NCBI GenBank assembly: GCA_029247845.1
Contig: JAQWKM010000173.1
Location: 1 to 44,169 of the forward strand
DNA: 44,169 nucleotides
From: Paracoccaceae bacterium
GTDB taxonomy: Bacteria > Pseudomonadota > Alphaproteobacteria > Rhodobacterales > Rhodobacteraceae
Direction of reading: 5' to 3'
This document shows positions 19,392 to 27,458 of this stretch, in pieces. The notes under the pieces are model-generated. The model was not told the DNA's origin. It worked only from the letters and a program-made list of their open reading frames with translations, and ran no database searches. The stretch's first letter is position 1. Each line of letters opens with the position of its first letter. The position numbers were made by a program, and so were the translations under genes.

Positions 19392-19780
19392 GACCGATTG
19401 GCATGGTCCAGTGTATTCTCGCCAGACATATAAACCCGAACTTCACTAAATTTATTGCCTTTGACGGTGAAGAAATTGCAGTTTGATTTATGAACGAGTT
19501 GATCATCAGGCAGTTGGTTCGTTACCTTGAAACGGACCGCTATTGTGTCGTTTTGGGTGTCTTCAACAAAGGAGAACTGATCATGGCGCACCCATTTATG
19601 ATTTGACCAAAGACGGTGGAACATTCCGCTGATCGCATCATGACCAATTAATTTTATGCCATGTGTTTCAATAGAAAACACACACTCCTCAGAAAGCGTC
19701 CCAAGCAATAATGGCAAATCTTCGTCGTCAACGCCGCAAAAATACGCTATGACCATTGATTTAAGTTTAGTCTCTCTCAA
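19388..19780 (-). CDS. nuclear transport factor 2/SnoaL-like protein
   Basis: YFCGVDDEDLPLLLGTLSEECVFSIETHGIKLIGHDAISGMFHRLW, NTF2-like pattern. Confidence 0.75.
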   Translation of the reverse strand: MRETKLKSMVIAYFCGVDDEDLPLLLGTLSEECVFSIETHGIKLIGHDAISGMFHRLWSNHKWVRHDQFSFVEDTQNDTIAVRFKVTNQLPDDQLVHKSNCNFFTVKGNKFSEVRVYMSGENTLDHANRS

Positions 19781-20342
19781 TTTTTAATACCTCTGCTTGC
19801 GCTAGGTCATTCCAAACCTCTTGATGGGTTATCTTACCATTGCTTATGCCAAACCGATCAATAAAACGAATGTTTTCAAAATGCCTTCCGTCCAGCCAAA
19901 TGCCATGCAATGTTCCATAACAATAAACCGATGCATCTTGACCTTTAAATGCAGTCTCAATGCGTTCAAACGTTTTCGAAACGGATTGATAACGAGTTCT
20001 CGTCCACGCCACTAGATCAGACAAATCTGTAAAACATTGCCCATCTGGAAATATCATCTGTGCCCCGTCGGCAAGCCACTTCTGTGCATCATCAAGCCTT
20101 CGATCCTGCATCGAGATGAGGAACTTTTTTACAATCTCATCAGGCTGTAATGGAGCAGGAGCAGGCGTTTTTTGGCTTCGGCCTCGCATGTAATTTTCCG
20201 GTGCCACTTCTTTTATTGTCACAATCACAAATTCGGGTGATGCACCAATCGCAGAACATGCCGCATCAGTAAGACGTTCTGATACCAAACGGCGTGTATC
20301 TGCATCGTATCCTTCGATTAACGTGCATTCAATTAACGGCAT
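19767..20342 (-). CDS. tautomerase (4-OT-like) / SnoaL-like domain fusion protein
   Basis: Reading from Met at 20342 gives MPLIECTLIEGYDADTRRLVSERLTDAACSAIGASPEFVIVTIKEVAPENY (Pro-1 4-OT fold), then Pro-rich linker TPAPAPLQP and NTF2-like domain. The supplied ORF extends 12 aa upstream, which would bury Pro-1. Confidence 0.8.
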   Translation of the reverse strand: MPLIECTLIEGYDADTRRLVSERLTDAACSAIGASPEFVIVTIKEVAPENYMRGRSQKTPAPAPLQPDEIVKKFLISMQDRRLDDAQKWLADGAQMIFPDGQCFTDLSDLVAWTRTRYQSVSKTFERIETAFKGQDASVYCYGTLHGIWLDGRHFENIRFIDRFGISNGKITHQEVWNDLAQAEVLKIERD

Positions 20343-20463
20343 TCTTCTCCTCCTCAAGTTTGAGACAACATCGTTCAAATATTATCAAATTACACTAATA
20401 TCTGAGACTCATTAAGGCAAAAATATTTATAGTATTGCTGACTTTATATGATACGCTTTGCTC

Positions 20464-21732
20464 ATGATTACACTGGCAAAAAAGCTACTTTCAGATGCTT
20501 CTGGAAAAGCAAACCTCGACATCGGGGATATTATTATTTGCAATGTCGACCTTGCCATGATTCATGACTCTGGCGGTCCACGAAGAGTAAAGCCTATTCT
20601 GGAACGTTTGAACCGTAATGTGTGGAATAAGGAGAAAATTGTTGTTGTCACCGACCATTACGTTCCTGTTGAAAGCGATGAAGCGCACGCGATTCAAGCT
20701 CTAACAAAAAAATGGGTAAAAGATAACGAAATTGACAATTTTTATGATGAACAAGGTATTTGTCACGTTGTATTGCCTGAACGCGGTCATCTGACCCCAG
20801 GCCTTTTTTGCGTTGGTGGAGACAGTCACTCACCCACTGGTGGGGCCTTTGGTGCCTATATGTTTGGCATTGGCGCCACTGAAATGGCTGGGGTACTGGC
20901 CACAGGATCCATTTGGATCAAAACGCCAGAAACCATCTTAATGTCATGGCAAAATCAATTGCGCAAATACGTCACTGCAAAAGACATGATGCTGGCGATG
21001 TGCCGAAAAATTGGGATGGGGGGTGGCCGGTATCAGGCCATCCAATTCGCGGGTGAAACTATCCGAAAATTGCCCATGCAAGAACGCATGACTTTATCAA
21101 ACATGGCCGCTGAACTTGGTGCGCAGGCAGGTCTTATCGCCCCTGATGAGACAACGATTGCCTATGTTGAAGCCGCTGGTGGACAGGTGCCGAATAACTG
21201 GCGCGACTTTCAAATTGAAACAGCCGAAGACACAAACAACATCATGCAGTTTGACGCGGCAAATCTATCGCCACAAATTGCAGCGCCCCATTCACCTGAA
21301 AACGCAAATGACGCGGACGAATTTCAAAACACTGCCTTTGATGTTGCTTATATTGGTGCATGCACAGGGGCAAAGTATATCGACCTTCTCGCTGCTGCTG
21401 ATGTATTAAAAGGCAGGCGTATCGCTAAGGGTGTTACATTGAAAGTTGCACCGGCTAGCTTGCGCGACCAACATCGCGCGGCAGAAGATGGCATTATGCA
21501 GATCCTTGAAGATGCTGGTGCTGAATTCTTGGCAAATTCATGTGGCATTTGTGCAGGCTATGGCGAAGACCGTCTTGCCGAGGGGCAAGTTTGTATTTCA
21601 TCTACTGCCCGTAATTTCAAAGGCAGAATGGGGGCGCAGAGTTCGTCAGTTTATTTGGCTTCGCCATATACTGTCGCGGCATCTGCGGTCACAGGAATGC
21701 TTACCGACCCTAGACTGGTCATGGGGGAGTAA
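20464..21732 (+). CDS. aconitase/LeuC-family hydratase, large subunit (candidate substituted-maleate hydratase)
   Basis: VTDHYVPV, HLTPGLFCVGGDSHSPTGGAFGAYMFGIGATEMAGVLATG, candidate Fe-S ligands in GACTGAK and NSCGICAGYG. Confidence 0.88.
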   Translation: MITLAKKLLSDASGKANLDIGDIIICNVDLAMIHDSGGPRRVKPILERLNRNVWNKEKIVVVTDHYVPVESDEAHAIQALTKKWVKDNEIDNFYDEQGICHVVLPERGHLTPGLFCVGGDSHSPTGGAFGAYMFGIGATEMAGVLATGSIWIKTPETILMSWQNQLRKYVTAKDMMLAMCRKIGMGGGRYQAIQFAGETIRKLPMQERMTLSNMAAELGAQAGLIAPDETTIAYVEAAGGQVPNNWRDFQIETAEDTNNIMQFDAANLSPQIAAPHSPENANDADEFQNTAFDVAYIGACTGAKYIDLLAAADVLKGRRIAKGVTLKVAPASLRDQHRAAEDGIMQILEDAGAEFLANSCGICAGYGEDRLAEGQVCISSTARNFKGRMGAQSSSVYLASPYTVAASAVTGMLTDPRLVMGE

Positions 21733-21735
21733 CGC

Positions 21736-22242
21736 ATGCCACGACTATGGAGGTTTGAAGGTACTATCGACACCGACGTTCTTGCCCCAGGGTTTTATAT
21801 GAAATCCCCATTGCCTAAGCTTTCAAACCATTGCCTAGAGGCTGTTCGGCCCGATTTCGCTCGTACCGTAGAAAAGGGCGACGTTTTTTTAGCCAATGCC
21901 AATATGGGGGTTGGTTCATCACGAGAACAAGCCGCTGAAGTCTTGAAATATTTAGGCATATCAGCCGTCATCGCACCAAGCTTTGCAGGTATTTTCTATC
22001 GGAACGCAATCAACCTCGGTTTGCCAGTTTTTACCATTGATCAGACACTCATGAGTATGCCCGCCTTAGTAGACGGTGCTAACGTAGAGTTTCATTTTGA
22101 CGTCGCAGAATTGAAAATTCTGGATGATGCAACCTGCATTAAACTGATCCCACTCCCCAATTTTCTCAAGGAGTTGATTTTAGATGGAGGATTAGTTCCA
22201 CACCTTGAGAAACGCTTTCAACAGGAAGGATCGTCTTCATGA
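21736..22242 (+). CDS. aconitase/LeuD-family hydratase, small subunit
   Basis: WRFEGTIDTDVLAPGFYM, LANANMGVGSSREQAAEVLKYLGISAVIAPSFAGIFYRNAINLGLPV. Confidence 0.9.
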   Translation: MPRLWRFEGTIDTDVLAPGFYMKSPLPKLSNHCLEAVRPDFARTVEKGDVFLANANMGVGSSREQAAEVLKYLGISAVIAPSFAGIFYRNAINLGLPVFTIDQTLMSMPALVDGANVEFHFDVAELKILDDATCIKLIPLPNFLKELILDGGLVPHLEKRFQQEGSSS

Positions 22243-23108
22243 GCTTACGTGATTTACTATCCGAAGATGACTTGCTGGTGGCACCAGGTATTTATGATTC
22301 TCTATCTGGCCTAATTGCAACTCAGTCCGGGGCAAAAGCGGTCTACTTATCTGGTGCAAGTATTGCCTATACAAGATTTGGGCGGTCAGACATCGGGTTG
22401 GTCAGCGTTTCCGAAGTTAATGACACCATCGCAGCCATAACTGACCGCATTTGCACGCCCATCATTGTTGATGGAGATAATGGGTTCGGGAATGCTCTCA
22501 ATGTCCAGCGTACCGTTCGAAGCTTTGAGCGATCGGGCGCGAATGCAATCCAACTTGAAGATCAATCTTTTCCAAAGAAATGCGGCCATCTAGATGGTAA
22601 AAAACTGATAAGCAAAAATGAAATGGTAGGCAAAATTCATGCTGCCCTAGACGCTCGGACTAACCAAAGCACACTGATCATTGCACGCACAGATGCCCGT
22701 GCCGTAGAGGGGTTTTCTCAGGCTATCGATCGGGCGCGAGCCTATAAAGAGGCCGGTGCAGATGTACTTTTTATAGAAGCGCCGCGATCAATGGATGAAA
22801 TGCGCAAAATTTGCGCTGAATTTTCACATGAAATCCCATTACTGGCCAATATGGTTGAAGGCGGAAAGACCCCTAGCGCATCAGCCAAAGACTTAGATAA
22901 TTTAGGATATAAAATCGTGATCTTCCCTGGCGGTGCAGTACGAGCGATCTCTCATCATATGCAAGGGTATTACAGCGGGTTACTGACAAATGGAAATAAC
23001 GATAAATTTTCAGGTAAAATGCATGATTTTAGTGGCTTAAATGATCTCATTGGCACCAAAGATTTGATTGAGCTCGGCGCTAAATATGAAGATAAAGGAA
23101 ACAAATAG
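22239..23108 (+). CDS. isocitrate lyase/PEP mutase superfamily lyase
   Basis: APGIYDSLSGLIATQSGAKAVYLSGAS, PIIVDGDNGFG, IQLEDQSFPKKCGHLDGK (KCGH motif), RTDARAVEGFSQAIDRARAY. Confidence 0.92.
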   Translation: MSLRDLLSEDDLLVAPGIYDSLSGLIATQSGAKAVYLSGASIAYTRFGRSDIGLVSVSEVNDTIAAITDRICTPIIVDGDNGFGNALNVQRTVRSFERSGANAIQLEDQSFPKKCGHLDGKKLISKNEMVGKIHAALDARTNQSTLIIARTDARAVEGFSQAIDRARAYKEAGADVLFIEAPRSMDEMRKICAEFSHEIPLLANMVEGGKTPSASAKDLDNLGYKIVIFPGGAVRAISHHMQGYYSGLLTNGNNDKFSGKMHDFSGLNDLIGTKDLIELGAKYEDKGNK

Positions 23109-23115
23109 TAATATC

Positions 23116-24789
23116 ATGAGCAAGATTAAAATGGACCCCGTGACCCTTGCGATATTGAAGGGTAGACTTGAACAAATCGCAGATGAAATGGATGCAACAC
23201 TCTTCCGTTCTGCCTTTAATCCGATTATCGCCGAAGCCCACGATGCCAGCCATGGAATTTATGATGCCATGACTGGTGATACGCTTGTTCAGGGCAAATC
23301 AGGCTTGCCAATTTTTGTTGGTGTGATGGCGTTTGCTGTAAAAGCGGTAATTGATAAAGTTGCGCGTGATGGCAGCCTCCAAGATGGGGATGTCTTCATT
23401 TTCAATGACCCATATGAAGGTGGCACACATTTATCTGATTTTAGATTGGTCAAGCCGATATATAGGAGTCATGAGGTATTTTGCTACCTTGCCTCAGTCG
23501 GTCACTGGCATGACGTTGGCGGAAATGTGCCAGGCAATTATAATCCTGAAGCAACTGAAAGTTTTCAAGAAGGGATGTTAATCCCACCAGTTAAACTTTT
23601 CTCGGCGGGTATTCTAAATAATGATATTGTTGATATATTATCCTCAAATTCACGTTTACCAAACTCGCTCTATGGCGACCTAAATGGGCAGATCAATGCC
23701 CTTGACCTAGGGCACCAGCGGCTTGATGACCTTCTCGATCATTATGGCGAAGAGAATATCAGAACTGCCCTCAACCTCTTGAAAGTTCGGGCTGAGAAAA
23801 TGATGCGTGACCATTTGTCGGAATTGCCAGATGGAACGATTTCCGTTGAAGATTTTCTTGATAATGACGGAGTTAACGACAAGGAGCTTAAGCTAGCTGT
23901 CGACATGACAATTCGCGACCAAACGCTTATTTTTGATTTCAGTCGATCCAGCCCTGCCTGCGCAGGACCTGTAAATATTTCGAGATCAACGACTATCGCA
24001 GCAACCTATGTCGCACTTAAGCATATTTTTACCGATGTGCCGGCAAATGCCGGGGTCTTACAGCCAGTCGAATTCATCATTCCCGAAGAGAGCTTTTTAA
24101 GCGTCAAAGCTCCAAAACCTGTGGGCGGATATACTGAAACTATCCTGCGTTTAATCGATGTCTTGTTTCAAGCCTTTGAAAATATTGCGCCTGAACGGGT
24201 AAATGGCTGTGCTTATGGAACGATTAATGCACTTTCTATTGCCGGTCACCGCAAAAATGGCAGTCGTTGGGTCATGTTTTCATTCTTTGGCGGTGGTCAT
24301 GGAGGTCACCCAGAAGGCGACGGCCTCAACCACGGCAATGCCCCGATTTCAACGGCGACAATCCCTCCACTAGAAATCCTAGAAGCGGCCTATCCTGTTG
24401 CCTTTACCCAATGGGCGCTAAGGCCTGACTCTGGCGGCTTAGGCAAACATCGTGGTGGTCTGGGCGCAATTTATGAAATTGAACTTTTAGAAGAGAGTGC
24501 AACCGCGTTTCTATTCGGTGAACGCGGCAAATTCGCGCCAGTAGGGGTCGTGGGCGGTGAAGCCGGAGCAATGAACAGATTTTATTATGACAGTGATGAT
24601 GAGGATGCCGTAGACAAAAAGAAATCGCCTGCACTCGTATCAAAAATGACAGGTATAAAACTATTGAAAGGTCAAAGGGTTCGACTTGAAACCCCTGGAG
24701 GCGGCGGTTACGGCAATGCCAAAAACCGACCTCAAAAGCTTATAGATAATGATATAGACCAAGGCTATGTGTCGGGGAAACGTACATGA
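23116..24789 (+). CDS. hyuB: hydantoinase B/oxoprolinase family protein
   Basis: DPVTLAILKGRLEQIADEMDATLFRSAFNPIIAEAHDASHGIYD, NDPYEGGTHLSDF, LETPGGGGYGNA. ATG 23116 preferred over ORF start 23068. Confidence 0.93.
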   Translation: MSKIKMDPVTLAILKGRLEQIADEMDATLFRSAFNPIIAEAHDASHGIYDAMTGDTLVQGKSGLPIFVGVMAFAVKAVIDKVARDGSLQDGDVFIFNDPYEGGTHLSDFRLVKPIYRSHEVFCYLASVGHWHDVGGNVPGNYNPEATESFQEGMLIPPVKLFSAGILNNDIVDILSSNSRLPNSLYGDLNGQINALDLGHQRLDDLLDHYGEENIRTALNLLKVRAEKMMRDHLSELPDGTISVEDFLDNDGVNDKELKLAVDMTIRDQTLIFDFSRSSPACAGPVNISRSTTIAATYVALKHIFTDVPANAGVLQPVEFIIPEESFLSVKAPKPVGGYTETILRLIDVLFQAFENIAPERVNGCAYGTINALSIAGHRKNGSRWVMFSFFGGGHGGHPEGDGLNHGNAPISTATIPPLEILEAAYPVAFTQWALRPDSGGLGKHRGGLGAIYEIELLEESATAFLFGERGKFAPVGVVGGEAGAMNRFYYDSDDEDAVDKKKSPALVSKMTGIKLLKGQRVRLETPGGGGYGNAKNRPQKLIDNDIDQGYVSGKRT

Positions 24790-26840
24790 AGAAATCAATC
24801 GTAATTGGCGTTGATGTTGGTGGTACCTTTACTGACATAGTCTCCCTTGATGAAGAGGCCGGTGAAGTTCGTGTTGAAAAAGTTCCATCCACAAAAGGGG
24901 ACCAATCCAGTGGTTTCTTAAGTGGTATTATGGCAGCAACCAACAATGATCTAAATTCGGTCTCAACCATCATCCATGGTACAACCGTGGCAACCAACGC
25001 TCTGCTTGAACGCAAAGGGGCAAAGGCAGGAATTATTACGACCCAGGGGTTTCGTGACGTTCTGGAAATGCGTCGCCGCGACCGCCCAACCACTTGGGGA
25101 TTATGGGGACAATTTAAACCCGTCATTGACCGACAATGTCGCCTTGAAGTTCCAGAGCGAACATTGGCTGATGGCACCGTTGTAACGAATATTGACGCAG
25201 CGTCTATCAAAGTGGCTGCCAAGGATTTGATAGGCCAAGGCTGTTTGTCTGTTTGCCTATTTTTTATCAATGGCTATGCCAATAAAGAAAATGAATCAAA
25301 AGCTGCAAAAATTTTACGCCAAGTTTGGCCAAATGAATATGTCAGCGTTGCGACCGAAATATTGCCTGAAATTAGAGAATTTGAACGCTGTTCCACCGCT
25401 AGCCTGAACGCTTATCTTCAGCCAGTAGTAGCCAAATATCTAACCCGGCTTGAGACCAAAATTGCGAAAGAAAACGCAGACTCTGAAATCCTAATTGTAC
25501 AATCTAACGGCGGTATTATGTCGGTTAGTACTGCAAAATCGTTACCGGTGCGTACAGCTCTTTCCGGCCCTGCTGCCGGCGTGGTGGCGGCACGACAAAT
25601 TGCAAAAGCTGCTGGATTTGATAATGTCATCACCGGCGATATGGGTGGTACCTCCTTTGATGTATCCCTCGTGGCAGATGGTCAAAATATGCTTACTGCT
25701 CAGGCCAGTATTGATTTCGGCATGGTCATCAGAACGCCCATGATTGAAATGTCTACAATTGGGGCGGGAGGGGGCTCGATCGCTCATATCGATGAAACTG
25801 GGCTACTTGAAATTGGCCCTGACAGTGCCGGGTCAGATCCTGGGCCTGTTTGCTATGGCCTTGGCAATGACCGCCCTACGGTAACGGACGCCAATTTGGT
25901 TTTAGGACGTATTGATGCCCGTAAACCTATAGGTAATAAGTTGACGACGCTCGACCGAAACGCAGCGGCCGCAGCAATCAAAATATATATTGCTGACCCA
26001 CTTTATATGAGTATTGAAGATGCTGCTGAAGCCATCATAAGAGTAGCGAATTCCAAGATGGCTGGTGCAATCCGCCTTATTTCTATCGAGCGTGGGCATG
26101 ACCCCAAACTATTCGCAGCGATGCCGTTTGGCGGCGGAGGTGCACTTCATGCAGGGGCGCTAATCCAAGACATCGGTTTAGCAGCGGCCATTGTGCCCCG
26201 ATACCCAGGCGTCACCTCCGCACTCGGCTGTGTCATGTCCGACTTACGACATGATGAAGTGCGAACTTTGAACATCATGCTAGAAGCACTTGATGAAGTT
26301 CATTTAAACGAACTAATCGCTGAGATAGCAAGCTCAGCTCAGGAGATTGTTCAGCAATCAAACGCAAAACTGGATAGTATCGAACGCATTATTGAGCTTG
26401 ATATGCTGTATGCCGGTCAGACACATGCCGTAGCAGTACCAATCATAAGCGATCAAGCTATTACAATTGACACGATCCAAAATGCTTTTGAGGAAAGCTA
26501 CCTCAAAGCTTACAGCCGGCTTCTAAATGAAATCCCCATTCGCATCCTGAACCTCAAGCTGTCTATCATCGGGAAACGGCCCCAAATCGACGTCAAAATG
26601 TTGGCCCGCGGTCCTCGCGCTGAAAGCGTCGAGACCTGTCGCGTGACAGGACAAGAGATATTTTCCAATGGCCAATGGCATGACGCAGCCATTTATGACC
26701 GGCTGTTATTACCTCAAGGTAGTAACATATCGGGGCCAGCATTACTGGTTCAGCCAGACGCAACAATCTATATTGATCCAGGGCTCTATGCTGTGGTTGA
26801 TGATTTTGGAAATATCATCATGAAAGAAGAGGACGCATAA
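24786..26840 (+). CDS. hyuA: hydantoinase/oxoprolinase family protein (HyuA-like)
   Basis: IGVDVGGTFTDIVSLDE, IIHGTTVATNALLERKGAKAGIITTQGFRDVLEMRRRDRP, GDMGGTSFDVSLV, STIGAGGGSIA. Confidence 0.94.
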   Translation: MKKSIVIGVDVGGTFTDIVSLDEEAGEVRVEKVPSTKGDQSSGFLSGIMAATNNDLNSVSTIIHGTTVATNALLERKGAKAGIITTQGFRDVLEMRRRDRPTTWGLWGQFKPVIDRQCRLEVPERTLADGTVVTNIDAASIKVAAKDLIGQGCLSVCLFFINGYANKENESKAAKILRQVWPNEYVSVATEILPEIREFERCSTASLNAYLQPVVAKYLTRLETKIAKENADSEILIVQSNGGIMSVSTAKSLPVRTALSGPAAGVVAARQIAKAAGFDNVITGDMGGTSFDVSLVADGQNMLTAQASIDFGMVIRTPMIEMSTIGAGGGSIAHIDETGLLEIGPDSAGSDPGPVCYGLGNDRPTVTDANLVLGRIDARKPIGNKLTTLDRNAAAAAIKIYIADPLYMSIEDAAEAIIRVANSKMAGAIRLISIERGHDPKLFAAMPFGGGGALHAGALIQDIGLAAAIVPRYPGVTSALGCVMSDLRHDEVRTLNIMLEALDEVHLNELIAEIASSAQEIVQQSNAKLDSIERIIELDMLYAGQTHAVAVPIISDQAITIDTIQNAFEESYLKAYSRLLNEIPIRILNLKLSIIGKRPQIDVKMLARGPRAESVETCRVTGQEIFSNGQWHDAAIYDRLLLPQGSNISGPALLVQPDATIYIDPGLYAVVDDFGNIIMKEEDA

Positions 26841-27455
26841 ATGTCTGAACAGCCTTTTGAACCTTCAACAACTGCCATCCTGATTGTTGACCTACAAAAT
26901 GACTTCTTACATGCTAAAGGCGCTTATGGCAGATCTGGAACGTCAAGCTCGGATATTGCTAAGCTGCCTTCAAAAGTTACGCCCCTTCTTGATGTGGTGC
27001 GCGAGGCAGGTGGCTGGATTATCTCAACACAATTCACTCTTGTGCCAGGTAAGAAGGGCGAACCATTTATCTCGGAGCATTTAAAGAAATTACGACCATT
27101 TTTGACCAACGGTGACTTCATGCCATCAGGTTGGGGCCATTCCCTTGTTGAGGAGCTTCAACCTGCTGATATCATCATTGAAAAGGTCGCCTATTCGGCT
27201 TTTTACCAATCGAGGCTCGATTTTGCAATAAACCGAGCGGGGATAAAGACCTTGATGGTATGCGGTATTGTTACCAATGGTGGCGTCGCATCAACCGTTC
27301 GTGACGCCCATGTTCGCGACATTCGCACTATAACTTTGGAAGATGGCTGTGCCGCCTTTTCCAAAAAAACCCATGATGTTTCTATAGCGTCACTCGCCAC
27401 TGTGGGTGAAGTGATGCCCATTGCTGATGCCATCAAGTTGTTTAGGGGAGGATAA
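26841..27455 (+). CDS. cysteine hydrolase (isochorismatase-like) family protein
   Basis: AILIVDLQNDFL, EKVAYSAFYQSRLD, LMVCGIVTNGGVASTVRDAHVRDI (catalytic D-K-C arrangement). Confidence 0.91.
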   Translation: MSEQPFEPSTTAILIVDLQNDFLHAKGAYGRSGTSSSDIAKLPSKVTPLLDVVREAGGWIISTQFTLVPGKKGEPFISEHLKKLRPFLTNGDFMPSGWGHSLVEELQPADIIIEKVAYSAFYQSRLDFAINRAGIKTLMVCGIVTNGGVASTVRDAHVRDIRTITLEDGCAAFSKKTHDVSIASLATVGEVMPIADAIKLFRGG

Positions 27456-27458
27456 ACT

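Noticed and set aside
20353-20364. CTCAAGTTTGAG palindrome upstream of the tautomerase fusion
   Set aside because: Short dyad adjacent to the RBS, no second copy at the other divergent promoters of the island.
24740-25270. 176-aa antisense ORF over the hyuB/hyuA junction
   Set aside because: Long, but opposite highly conserved HyuA N-terminal motifs; low-complexity Ser/Arg-rich translation without family signature.
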